64,000 nucleotides of DNA from Erwinia persicina NBRC 102418. GTDB taxonomy: Bacteria > Pseudomonadota > Gammaproteobacteria > Enterobacterales > Enterobacteriaceae. Position numbers and translations under genes: made by a program. Every line of letters begins with the position of its first letter. Position 1 is the first letter of the stretch. Of this stretch, positions 9,218 to 17,456 are shown one piece after another. The stretch covers positions 62,001 through 126,000 of the forward strand of contig NZ_BCTN01000014.1 of the NCBI RefSeq assembly GCF_001571305.1, read 5' to 3'. Below the pieces are notes generated by a model. That model did no database searches. It saw only the letters and a list, made by a program, of their open reading frames with translations, and was not told the origin of the DNA.

Positions 9218-10293
9218 TATTGCTTAGCGAAGGCTAACAGTGAAACTTTTTCCTTAACCGACTCTGCACTTATTTGTTCCAGTGGTTGCCTGCTGTCAGG
9301 CAGAGTATGGGTCATTTTCATAATAATATGCTGTACTAAATCCTGATAAGGCCCCGTATGTTTAGGCTCCGCATCAGCGTAAAGACTCACGGTCGCGGTT
9401 TGCAGCGCAATAGCCAGATGAAGTGGCCCGGTATCCCCTGTCACTAATACATCAAATCCATCGATCAGCGTAAGTAATTCTACCAATGAAGTTTTTCCCA
9501 CTTGGTTGTCTACATGAGAAAATATCTCTGCGCCGACCCGCCGCTCGAACTCAGCAACTAATCCTCTGTCTTTAGGCCCACCAATCAATGTAATCTGATA
9601 GTTCTCATGCTGATATAAGAGCGTTGCCAACTCGGCAAAGCGAGCGACCGGCCAACAGCGTTTGGCTTCAGAGGCGCCCATCTGAAAACCGATGCGGATG
9701 TTATTTCCCTGCTTTTCTGCCGCACGATATGCGACTGGAATATGCATGCGGGGATCGTCATTACGACATCCCAGGGCGGTGAGCAAATCAAGTTTACGCT
9801 GGATCAAATGTCCGTTATAAGGCATCGAATACAGATTGAGCCAGCGGTTCATAAGCGGACTGTCTACGCGATACTGATCGCGGACAATATATTCGCTGCC
9901 AGAAAGAACGGCGCAAAATATATCATAGGGCATATAAGAGTGCAGAATAACGGTTAACTGCGGCCGGAAAGAGCGTAACGATTTTATTAGCCGATGTGCA
10001 TTTCTTATTTTATTATCCCAGTAGAGGACCTCGACGAACCACGGGCTGCTATCCACTAACGGACGGTTTTTTTCACTCGAAACCAGCACAAATTCAGCCT
10101 GCGGATAACGTTGCTTTAAGGCAAAAATAGCAGGGGTGTTGAACATCAAATCGCCCAGCGCCGTGGTTGAAAAAATCGCAATGCGCTGAAACTCACTGTC
10201 TGAATTCAGAGGTCTATTTTTTTTCAAATGGCGAAAAAAAAAGGTATAAAACATTAATACCCGGTTAATCCACTTAATTTTAGATACCTTCAT
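9217..10293 (-). CDS. GT9 heptosyltransferase-like core glycosyltransferase
   Basis: About 358 residues of the ADP-heptose:LPS heptosyltransferase family (GT9). After a basic hydrophobic N-terminus, IAIFSTTALGDLMFNTPA matches the GT9 N-terminal motif. IGFQMGASEAKRCWP and VTGDTGPLHLAIAL match the donor-site and C-terminal motifs. It is not WaaF, WaaC or WaaQ, which are all present elsewhere in the window, so the sugar and acceptor are unknown. ATG 10293 is preferred to the GTG at 10302. It is a single gene on the strand opposite the core operons. Its early codons contain a run of nine T and a run of eight A (coding strand), a possible slippage site. Confidence 0.82.
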   Translation of the reverse strand: MKVSKIKWINRVLMFYTFFFRHLKKNRPLNSDSEFQRIAIFSTTALGDLMFNTPAIFALKQRYPQAEFVLVSSEKNRPLVDSSPWFVEVLYWDNKIRNAHRLIKSLRSFRPQLTVILHSYMPYDIFCAVLSGSEYIVRDQYRVDSPLMNRWLNLYSMPYNGHLIQRKLDLLTALGCRNDDPRMHIPVAYRAAEKQGNNIRIGFQMGASEAKRCWPVARFAELATLLYQHENYQITLIGGPKDRGLVAEFERRVGAEIFSHVDNQVGKTSLVELLTLIDGFDVLVTGDTGPLHLAIALQTATVSLYADAEPKHTGPYQDLVQHIIMKMTHTLPDSRQPLEQISAESVKEKVSLLAFAKQ

Positions 10294-10596
10294 TGTTACC
10301 ACTCAATTTGTCTTATAAAACACTTCCAGATTCATACGCTGGAACGGCATCGACGCTGTATGCTTTCACTACAAAGCAAGGTCATTAAATCAACAAATCA
10401 TAATACATATGTATCGTATGATAGCACTGTTCTGGGGGAGTTTCGACGGTTCAGCTATGCCGCAGAACCGCAGTAAGCGGGCCCGGGAGCGTGTTGCACT
10501 TGCCTTCTTAATCACGCACTATATTACGTGAGCTAAAAATGTTGGCCGAACGACGGGAAGTCACGTCAGACACAGAGAGAGAGAGTGAAGATCTGT
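10294..10596 (+). promoter_or_regulatory. Long galE leader / divergent promoter region with ops-like element
   Basis: About 300 bases without a gene, between divergent GT9 and galE. An AT-rich stretch (TATGAT near 10419) could be a promoter. It is followed by a hairpin (CGGTTC at 10446-10451, GAACCG at 10465-10470), then TAAGC (10474-10478) and CCCGGGAGCGTG (10482-10493). The last sequence matches the RfaH-recruiting ops consensus GGCGGTAGCGTG at 9 of 12 positions and occupies the same order as in JUMPstart sequences. Farther on are an ACGTGA/TCACGT inverted pair and (AG)6 at 10574-10585 just before the start. Regulation by RfaH is inference. Confidence 0.4.
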
Positions 10597-11613
10597 ATGG
10601 CAATTCTGATAACGGGTGGTGCCGGGTATATCGGTTCGCACACAGTGCTTTCGTTGCTGAAGCACAATTATGAAGTCGTGGTGCTGGACAATCTCATCAA
10701 CGCATCACCGGTGGCGCTGGGGAAAGTCGAAAGCCTAACAGGGTGCAAGGTCACCTTTTACCGGAACGATATCCGGGAACGGGAGACATTAAGAACGATT
10801 TTTTCCCGACATAACATTTCAGCCGTCATTCATTTTGCTGGTCTGAAATCTGTTGGTGAGTCTGTTGCTAAACCCCTTGAGTACTACCAAACCAACGTTG
10901 CCGGCACTTTAGTCTTGCTGGAAGAAATGTATGCTGCTGGAGTGAAAGATTTTATATTCAGTTCTTCCGCGACCGTCTATGGCACCCCAACGACAATACC
11001 GCTCAAAGAAACTGCAAGAATAGGTGGTACCACTAACCCTTATGGTACCTCAAAGCTGATGGTTGAGCAGATTTTGGTCGATGTAGCAAAAGCCTGGCCA
11101 GAGATGTACATAACCATCCTACGTTACTTCAACCCTGTTGGTGCCCATGAATCAGGCCTGATTGGTGAAGATCCCAATGGGATCCCGAATAATCTCATGC
11201 CCTATATTTCTCAGGTTGCCAGCGGCAAATTACAGCAGTTGTCCATTTTCGGAAATGACTACCCTACCCCTGATGGCACCGGCGTAAGGGACTATGTTCA
11301 TGTTATGGATTTAGCGGAAGGTCACCTGAAAGCACTGCAAAACATCCGGCAGTCTCCCGGGGTCAGTACCTATAATCTGGGCACGGGAGTCGGGTATTCA
11401 GTGTTGCAAATGCTGGCAGCATTCGAAAAGATATCTGGCAAAAAAGTGCCTTACCAAATGGTGCCGCGTCGCGAAGGAGATATCGGCGAATGCTGGGCTG
11501 ATGTTGAAAAAGCCTACCAATATTTGGGCTGGAAAGCACAGCGAGGCCTGGAAGAAATGATGCGCGATGCCTGGAACTGGCAGGAACAAAATCCCAACGG
11601 TTATCAGCAATAG
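10597..11613 (+). CDS. galE: UDP-glucose 4-epimerase
   Basis: A 338-residue NAD-bound short-chain epimerase interconverting UDP-glucose and UDP-galactose, supplying galactose (and related sugars) to LPS and exopolysaccharide. It has [12 protein letters not shown] at the N-terminus, FSSSATVYG, the catalytic YGTSK and [10 protein letters not shown]. The ATG at 10597 gives the exact E. coli length; a GTG at 10585 would add four residues and lies inside the AG repeat. It is not beside galT/galK/galM. A separate galE serving polysaccharide synthesis is known in Erwinia. The downstream neighbour is convergent. Confidence 0.95.
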   Translation: MAILITGGAGYIGSHTVLSLLKHNYEVVVLDNLINASPVALGKVESLTGCKVTFYRNDIRERETLRTIFSRHNISAVIHFAGLKSVGESVAKPLEYYQTNVAGTLVLLEEMYAAGVKDFIFSSSATVYGTPTTIPLKETARIGGTTNPYGTSKLMVEQILVDVAKAWPEMYITILRYFNPVGAHESGLIGEDPNGIPNNLMPYISQVASGKLQQLSIFGNDYPTPDGTGVRDYVHVMDLAEGHLKALQNIRQSPGVSTYNLGTGVGYSVLQMLAAFEKISGKKVPYQMVPRREGDIGECWADVEKAYQYLGWKAQRGLEEMMRDAWNWQEQNPNGYQQ

Positions 11614-11634
11614 ACCGGGTTTATTAAAGCTTAT

Positions 11635-11653
11635 GTGCCGGGCCCACCGGCAC
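11635..11653. terminator. GC-rich hairpin between galE and the convergent deacetylase
   Basis: GTGCCGG and CCGGCAC (7 bp, 5-base loop) lie in the 60-base gap between two convergent stops. No T-run follows on the plus strand, so terminator activity is uncertain. Confidence 0.4.
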
Positions 11654-11673
11654 ACTGCTGCTTTATCGCAAAA

Positions 11674-12636
11674 CTACACCTTGCTTGTTTTAGCCTGATA
11701 GTACTCTGCCAGTGTTTTTCCCACCGTACGTTCAGAGAGCCAGCTAAAGAGCTGTTCCAGATCCTGGTACAAACGTTCAATATGTTGCTCTGTTGCAAAT
11801 GTGGGGCTTCCGCCCGGCATAAACTCAGAAGAGTGCAGCATGAATTCAACGTAATCCTGTCCCTCATCCAGCGACTGCCGCACAACCTGTTTCATGTTCT
11901 CAACATTACCACCTGAAGGTCGCAGCCAGTTTACGGAGGGTGAACGTCGCTTACCCCGCAAACGGTCATAACCACTCTTCAATGAATTCATTAAGCCAGA
12001 ATGTTTGTACTGGATAGTCATTGGGACTTCTAACAGTGATGACGTTCCAGCTCGCGCAATATTTTTTTCATCCATGAAGTAGGCGTGTGAAGGGAAATTG
12101 CGATAGTTTGTCCCCCCTTTCCCTTCTGGATTACCCGGGGAAAACTGCCAGTTCACCTTTGGTGTCACAGAACAATCAACCACGTAGCCGAACTCGATCA
12201 ACAGGGCTGCATAATATTCATTAAAGGCCCAGCGCCCGGCACGATGACTCAGCATTTTCGTCTGAAACGTGTCTTCCAGCAAGCGGGTCATAAACTCAAA
12301 CTTACTGCGGATCAGCCCGGCTGGGTATTCAATCAGGTACGGTTTATAACGCCAGTCATCATCCGTCAGCGGATCAAGCGGCGGGCTGTTCCACGCGTGC
12401 AGATGCATCCCAACCTCGCCGGTTCCACGCGCAATAACATCCCGCGCAAACGCAACATAGTCATCATCCACTGCCATCTCATAGTTAGTCAGATACACCG
12501 GCTTGAAGGCATACTTTTCACACAGCGCCTGAAATCGCGGGAGATAATGGGTGTTTTTGGTCGAAATGAGGTTGTGGTTTTCCCACAGGTTATCACCCTC
12601 CGTATCGATGGTAATAATGAATGCTGGTTTGACCAT
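11674..12636 (-). CDS. Polysaccharide deacetylase (NodB fold), WalW/WabN-like
   Basis: A 320-residue cytoplasmic-looking protein (no signal peptide) with deacetylase motifs: ITIDTEGDN near residue 8 (motif with catalytic Asp), MHLHAWNSPP (metal-binding HxH) and SHRAGRWAF (motif 3). The context is LPS core synthesis, with waaQ-wabG-GT4 on the other side of a divergent promoter. In Klebsiella, the core deacetylase WabN removes the acetyl group from a GlcNAc added onto the WabG-added galacturonate. By analogy this enzyme may deacetylate a core N-acetylhexosamine. That role is inference; the fold assignment is firm. It is monocistronic. Confidence 0.82.
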   Translation of the reverse strand: MVKPAFIITIDTEGDNLWENHNLISTKNTHYLPRFQALCEKYAFKPVYLTNYEMAVDDDYVAFARDVIARGTGEVGMHLHAWNSPPLDPLTDDDWRYKPYLIEYPAGLIRSKFEFMTRLLEDTFQTKMLSHRAGRWAFNEYYAALLIEFGYVVDCSVTPKVNWQFSPGNPEGKGGTNYRNFPSHAYFMDEKNIARAGTSSLLEVPMTIQYKHSGLMNSLKSGYDRLRGKRRSPSVNWLRPSGGNVENMKQVVRQSLDEGQDYVEFMLHSSEFMPGGSPTFATEQHIERLYQDLEQLFSWLSERTVGKTLAEYYQAKTSKV

Positions 12637-12814
12637 GGATATAGAACCTGAATTATGCTTTTGGCCTTATGTTACGCAGCCCCTTTGCTCAGAGCAAATG
12701 ACTTTGCATGCAGTCGCCTACTTGCTTACCCGCATGGGTAAAACCGAGCAGTGCTAGCCACGATGCCATTGCTCCATTAGAATTCACCTTCTGTATCCTG
12801 GAAAGCAATACATC

Positions 12815-13882
12815 ATGAATTCAGCCCTTGTTCCCCTGCCAAAACGCATTTTGGTTATTAAACTCCGTCATCATGGCGATATGTTGCTAACGACACCGGT
12901 CATTAATACGCTGAAGCAAAACTGGCCGGAGGCAGAAGTGGATGTGCTGCTATATCAGGAAACCAGAGAGATGCTCTCTGCCAACCCCTGCATCGCCCGA
13001 CTGATATCCATCGACCGGCAGTGGAAGAAGCTTGGTCCTGCTGTCCATGTAAAGCAAGAATGGGCGCTTTTGCAGCAGCTGCGCGCACGCCAGTACGATG
13101 TAGTGATTAATCTGGCAGACCAATGGCGCAGTGCGCTCGCGGCACGCTGGACCGGTGCAAGGATCAGACTCGGCTTTGATTTCCCCAAACGGCAGGGAGC
13201 ATTATGGCGCTTCTGCCATACAAAGCGGGTCACGGTTGCCGGACATGGTCAGTTGCATACCGTTGAGCAAAACCTTTCGCTGCTTAAACCCTTGGGCGAC
13301 CTGGCGTACACCACTCAGGTCACAATGAGTTATGAGGCCCGCGACTGGCAGCACGTTGAAAAATTACTTCATCAACACGCTGTTGTGGATCATTTCATTG
13401 TGGTTCAGCCGACTTCGCGTTGGTTCTTCAAATGCTGGACGGAAGCTAAAATGGCGGCCACTATCACCGCTCTGCAAAAAGAAGGCTATACGCTGGTGAT
13501 CACATCAGGCCCTGACAAGCGAGAGCAGGAAATGGTCGCGGCCATTATGGAAAATTGTCCGAAAGAACGGGTGATTTCACTGGCAGGCCAGCTCACTTTA
13601 CGCCAGCTCGCAGCGCTCATTGATCATGCACGTCTTTTCCTTGGGGTAGACTCTGTTCCGATGCACATGGCCGCTGCGCTAAACACGCCTTACGTGGCCC
13701 TTTTCGGCCCAAGCAAACTGACGCTATGGCACCCGTGGCAGGGAAAAGGGAAAACCATATGGGCAGGAGACTATGGCACGCTGCCCGACCCGGATAATGT
13801 GGATACAAAAACCAGTGAACGTTACCTTGATTTAATCCCCACTGGAGCCGTAATCAATGCAACAAGGGAACTCCTGAAATGA
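12815..13882 (+). CDS. waaQ: LPS heptosyltransferase III WaaQ
   Basis: A 355-residue GT9 enzyme that adds the branch heptose III to heptose II. The N-terminal ILVIKLRHHGDMLLTTPVI is diagnostic of WaaQ. The donor region QPTSRWFFKCW and the C-terminal GVDSVPMHMAAAL are also present. It is first in a three-gene operon whose members overlap by 4 bases (ATGA). The upstream 178-base divergent region holds a TTACCC/GGGTAA inverted pair (12726-12741) but no ops/JUMPstart motif that I could find. Confidence 0.95.
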   Translation: MNSALVPLPKRILVIKLRHHGDMLLTTPVINTLKQNWPEAEVDVLLYQETREMLSANPCIARLISIDRQWKKLGPAVHVKQEWALLQQLRARQYDVVINLADQWRSALAARWTGARIRLGFDFPKRQGALWRFCHTKRVTVAGHGQLHTVEQNLSLLKPLGDLAYTTQVTMSYEARDWQHVEKLLHQHAVVDHFIVVQPTSRWFFKCWTEAKMAATITALQKEGYTLVITSGPDKREQEMVAAIMENCPKERVISLAGQLTLRQLAALIDHARLFLGVDSVPMHMAAALNTPYVALFGPSKLTLWHPWQGKGKTIWAGDYGTLPDPDNVDTKTSERYLDLIPTGAVINATRELLK

Positions 13883-15009
13883 AGCCGTTTCGTCTGGCGC
13901 TGGTACGCCAAAAATATCGTCCGGATGGGGGCGCCGAACGCTTTATTTCTCGTGCGTTACTCGCGCTGGAAAAAAAAGACCTTGAACTTAATGTGATTAC
14001 GCGCGAATGGCAGGGTGACATTCATCCTGACTGGCATATCCATTTATGTAATCCGCTGAAGCTGGGCCGCATCAGCCGGGAACGGGGCTTTGCCTCAGCA
14101 GCAAGAGCTATCTGGCAGCGTGAGAATTTTGATCTGGTACAGAGTCATGAGCGTATCGCTGGCTGTGATATCTATCGTGCAGGGGATGGGGTACACCGCA
14201 ACTGGCTTCTTCAGCGGGCGCGTCAGCTTCCCGCCTGGCGTCGTACTCTTATGTTTAACAGTCCCTATCATCGTTTTGTGATGCAGGCAGAAAAAGACAT
14301 GTATTCAGCCCCAGAGTTGAAAGCAGTGATCTGTAACGCGGAGATGATTAAACGCGAGATAGTTGAGCAGTTTCAGGTGGCGCCAGAAAAAATCACCGTT
14401 ATCTACAACGCTATCGATCACCACACCTTTCAGCCTGCAGATATCGCCCTTAAGCATCAGTTGCGCCAGGCATATCAGTTACCAGAACAGGCGCATTGCC
14501 TGATTTTTGTCGGCTCTGGTTTTGAAAGAAAGGGACTGGAAGCCGCTATTCGTGCGATTGCACCGACAGAGAGTTACCTGATGGTGATCGGGCGGGATAA
14601 AAATCAAAAAGCCTATCAGGCGCTTGCCGGTTCTCTGGGCTGCCAGTCGCGGGTTCGTTTTATGGGCGTTCAGAAAAGCACCCTGCCATTTTATCAGGCC
14701 GCAGATGCCCTGTTATTACCCACCCTTTATGATCCTTTTCCCAATGTCATTCTCGAAGCCATGGCCTGCGGTTTACCCGTTATTACCAGCGATACCTGCG
14801 GTGGTGCTGAATTTATCAACGAGGGCATCAATGGTTTCGTCACCGATGCGCTGGACGTTCCCTCGCTGACTGCGGCAATTCGGCAGTTGCCGCTTGAGGC
14901 GCTTGGCTCTGCAATGGGCCACTCTGCGCGGGAGAAAATTCTGCCTTACCATCCTGCGAGCCTTTCGTCACAATTGATCGACCTTTATCAAAGAGTATTA
15001 ACTCAATGA
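13879..15009 (+). CDS. wabG: Core glycosyltransferase WabG (GT4)
   Basis: A 376-residue GT4 (GT-B fold) retaining transferase. The N-terminus FRLALVRQKYRPDGGAERF and the segment FDLVQSHERIAGCDIYRAGD match Klebsiella-type WabG, which transfers galacturonic acid to heptose II, rather than E. coli WaaG (FCLYKYFPFGGLQRDF). The C-terminal half has FVGSGFERKGL and the E-x7-E-type motif FPNVILEAMACGLPV. It overlaps waaQ by 4 bases and the next gene by 4 bases. Since WabG and WaaG are paralogous, the sugar donor is inferred from sequence resemblance only. Confidence 0.8.
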   Translation: MKPFRLALVRQKYRPDGGAERFISRALLALEKKDLELNVITREWQGDIHPDWHIHLCNPLKLGRISRERGFASAARAIWQRENFDLVQSHERIAGCDIYRAGDGVHRNWLLQRARQLPAWRRTLMFNSPYHRFVMQAEKDMYSAPELKAVICNAEMIKREIVEQFQVAPEKITVIYNAIDHHTFQPADIALKHQLRQAYQLPEQAHCLIFVGSGFERKGLEAAIRAIAPTESYLMVIGRDKNQKAYQALAGSLGCQSRVRFMGVQKSTLPFYQAADALLLPTLYDPFPNVILEAMACGLPVITSDTCGGAEFINEGINGFVTDALDVPSLTAAIRQLPLEALGSAMGHSAREKILPYHPASLSSQLIDLYQRVLTQ

Positions 15010-16109
15010 AAAGCCATATTTTGTTTATCATCGATGGGCTGCCCGGTGGCGGCGCAGAAAATGTCACCCTCACGCTGGCAAAAGGTATAGCGCAGCGCGG
15101 CCACACCGTCACGCTTCTCTCTTTAAGTGACCGACTTGACTATGAAATACCAAAAGAAATCAATTATATAGTTGATAAAGATGCCGGAGGGAAAGGGCCA
15201 TTACGTAAACTTTGTGAATTGAGAAGGCGTGCTGCTTCAGTGGACCGTTTATTACCTGCGCTTTTTCTTCAATATGGCAAACCCAGCCTGGTGATCAGCA
15301 GCCTGCACAAAACAGATCGCATTGTGGTGCGCTCTCGCGTACTCAGAGCCTGTAATCTGTGGTTATGTGTTCACGGCATGTTCTCACGATCGTATCTGGG
15401 TAATAAAACCGGTTTCAGCCGCTGGCTAAAAACAAACAAAATAAAAAAAGTATATAAAAACCGCAATGTTATCTCTGTCTCAGATGCCGTTGGTGAAGAT
15501 TTAGTCAGCAATATAGGACTGAAGCCCAACACGATAATGACTATATACAATCCGTTCCATCTTGATGAAATTACTGCGCGTGCGGCTTTAAGCAATCCCT
15601 ATGAACACGAATCCTATATTACTCATGTGGGCCGATTTCATCAGGTGAAAAGGCACGATCGTTTATTAGAAGCTTTTTCGCTGGCCAATCTGCCCTGCAA
15701 GTTAATTATCATTGGCCAGGGAGAAGCTGACGTCACCCAAAAAATTCAGGACAAGGTATTACAACTCAATTTGCAGGATAACGTTATTTTCACCGGCTTT
15801 ATCAGCAATCCGCTACCGGTGATTAAAGGGGCTAAAATGGTCGCCCTGAGTTCAGATAGCGAGGGATTACCATCTGTACTTATTGAAGCACTCATTTGCC
15901 ATACGCCGGTCGTCAGTACAGCCTGTCCGGGTGGCGCTTCTGAAATTATGACCGGTGAACTTCAACCTTTCCTGGCAGAGTTAACCAGTTCCTCACTGGC
16001 AGAGAAAATGCGCCAGGCATGGTATTCGCCTCCGGTTATTCGCGAAGAGATGTACAATAAATTCAGTTATGACATCATTATTGATCGATACTTATCACTA
16101 CAAAAATGA
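15006..16109 (+). CDS. GT4 core glycosyltransferase
   Basis: A 367-residue GT-B, family 4 transferase. It starts HILFIIDGLPGGGAENVTLTL, the common nucleotide-sugar transferase entry motif, has YITHVGRFHQVKRHDRLLEA in the linker/donor domain and SDSEGLPSVLIEALICHTPVV as the E-x7-E motif. It is the third gene of the waaQ-wabG operon. Position after wabG and across from a deacetylase suggests the step that puts an N-acetylhexosamine on the core (WabH-like), but the sequence does not settle the sugar. The middle of the gene is AT-rich. Its stop lies inside a long inverted repeat. Confidence 0.82.
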   Translation: MKSHILFIIDGLPGGGAENVTLTLAKGIAQRGHTVTLLSLSDRLDYEIPKEINYIVDKDAGGKGPLRKLCELRRRAASVDRLLPALFLQYGKPSLVISSLHKTDRIVVRSRVLRACNLWLCVHGMFSRSYLGNKTGFSRWLKTNKIKKVYKNRNVISVSDAVGEDLVSNIGLKPNTIMTIYNPFHLDEITARAALSNPYEHESYITHVGRFHQVKRHDRLLEAFSLANLPCKLIIIGQGEADVTQKIQDKVLQLNLQDNVIFTGFISNPLPVIKGAKMVALSSDSEGLPSVLIEALICHTPVVSTACPGGASEIMTGELQPFLAELTSSSLAEKMRQAWYSPPVIREEMYNKFSYDIIIDRYLSLQK

Positions 16110-16118
16110 TAAGTATCG
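16086..16118. terminator. 12-bp perfect inverted repeat spanning the end of the GT4 gene
   Basis: CGATACTTATCA and TGATAAGTATCG pair perfectly around a 9-base loop; the TGA stop (16107-16109) begins the right arm. It separates convergent transcription units. A weak T-rich tail (GTTTA) follows, so terminator activity is plausible but not certain. Confidence 0.5.
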
Positions 16119-16151
16119 TTTACTGATGACAGCCGTTCAGCATGCTGATTT

Positions 16152-17168
16152 TTAATGCTGCAACTGGATTTTATCCCACACTTCGTCAACAGATATATCG
16201 CTGCAGTTCCCTGAGTCTGTTTGCATGATCTCATATCGACCAGACCAGGGATGCCACGCGTTGCGGTCGGTATCACCAAAGAAGACGACCTGCTTTTTAT
16301 TCATCGCGGCCGCAAGATGCATCTGACCGCCATCACTGCACAGTATCAGGTCGCAATGCTCGTAGGCGGCAAGCAGTTCACGCACTGAAGCGGTAGGGTA
16401 AAGTGATACGCGGGGATCCTGACATGCCGCCAATAGCTGCTCGGCACGATGCTGGTCACCGATATCATCCGGGGCCAGCGTGCCCTGAGGTGACCAGAAA
16501 ATGCAGACGCTGCTGTGGCTGTTTTCCTGCAGATAACGTTGGATGATTGCCGCGTAGCGCTCCAGCGGCCATCGACGCTTTTCACTCCGGCTACTGATAT
16601 GGACCGCTAATCCGATCGGGTAATCTGATGGTCGATTTTTCAGCCGGCTGACAGCCTGTTGCTGTTCATCCAGGGTCAGCCAGACACGCACCGGAGGAAT
16701 GGCGATCTGCCTGTCGGTCAGTGCCGATAAATAACTGAATGTCCGCTCCACCTGGTGCTGGCCCTGGAAATCCTCCGGGCTGAAAGGGATGGTTATGCCG
16801 CGATCGCCCTTCGAAGCGCCAATGATATTTTTCGCCCCAATCATTTTTGCCATTCTCAGGCTGTATTTACAGGGTTTCGGATTAGCCAGAATCACCGCAT
16901 CAAACGCAATCCGCCGCAGTTGCAAAATGATTTTTACCCTTTCGACATAGATGCCGAGTTTCGTTTCATTTTCTGTTCGGTGTTTGGCTTTACGGTAAAT
17001 AAAAACCTGCTTAATAAAAGGGTTATTTTTTACCACATCGTGGCTGACAGTATTAATCAAAAGGTAGATGTTAGCATCCGGAAAGGCGGTTTTTGCCCCC
17101 TCAATCAACGGGGTGGTACACACCAAATCGCCAATATTGTCACGGCGTATAATCAAAATATTCTTCAT
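16152..17168 (-). CDS. GT9 heptosyltransferase-like core glycosyltransferase
   Basis: A 338-residue GT9 protein. NILIIRRDNIGDLVCTTPLI is the N-terminal GT9 motif, VHISSRSEKRRWPLERYAAI the donor site, and CSDGGQMHLAAAM the C-terminal motif. The ATG at 17168 is chosen because the GT9 motif then starts at residue 2 and AGG precedes it; an open frame continues 37 codons further up without family similarity. It is a lone minus-strand gene between convergent and divergent neighbours and is the fifth GT9 gene in the window. Acceptor and sugar are unknown. Confidence 0.85.
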   Translation of the reverse strand: MKNILIIRRDNIGDLVCTTPLIEGAKTAFPDANIYLLINTVSHDVVKNNPFIKQVFIYRKAKHRTENETKLGIYVERVKIILQLRRIAFDAVILANPKPCKYSLRMAKMIGAKNIIGASKGDRGITIPFSPEDFQGQHQVERTFSYLSALTDRQIAIPPVRVWLTLDEQQQAVSRLKNRPSDYPIGLAVHISSRSEKRRWPLERYAAIIQRYLQENSHSSVCIFWSPQGTLAPDDIGDQHRAEQLLAACQDPRVSLYPTASVRELLAAYEHCDLILCSDGGQMHLAAAMNKKQVVFFGDTDRNAWHPWSGRYEIMQTDSGNCSDISVDEVWDKIQLQH

Positions 17169-17456
17169 TACCAACCTGCTAACAAACAGTCTGCTTATGT
17201 CTACTGGAGTTCCGTCCTGCTGAACGAGACTCGCCTGATAACACTCCATGTCCTGATCAAAACCACCTTTACAGCTCACTTTTCCTGAGGGTTGGCAAAG
17301 TCAGGCCTGTAACGCGATGGCGTCCTGTCATGCTCTGACACTCTTAGGGTATGAATTGCACACTTAAAGTTAATAAAAATCCAGCAAATCATTTAAAATT
17401 AATTAACTTATTGAATTTCAATGGATTGTTATTTTTTTGGATGAAAGGAATCTGTC
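17169..17456. promoter_or_regulatory. Divergent promoter region GT9 / waaH with pho-box-like repeat
   Basis: 288 bases, strongly AT-rich from about 17350 to 17450. CTGTCAT (17325-17331) and CTGACAC (17335-17341) resemble two PhoB half-sites but start 10 rather than 11 bases apart. The same bases also read as an inverted pair TGTCA/TGACA. E. coli waaH is controlled by PhoB, which makes the region worth testing. Another CTGTCAT overlaps the waaH start codon. Confidence 0.35.

Noticed and set aside
10431..10470. Resemblance of the galE leader (TTCGACGG) to the start of tmRNA
   Set aside because: Only a short coincidence; no tRNA-like ends, no tag reading frame and the surrounding sequence differs.
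12637..12814. Search for an ops/JUMPstart element upstream of waaQ
   Set aside because: Only a short CAGTGCT and a TTACCC/GGGTAA inverted pair are found; no AGCGTG-type core, so no RfaH site is claimed.
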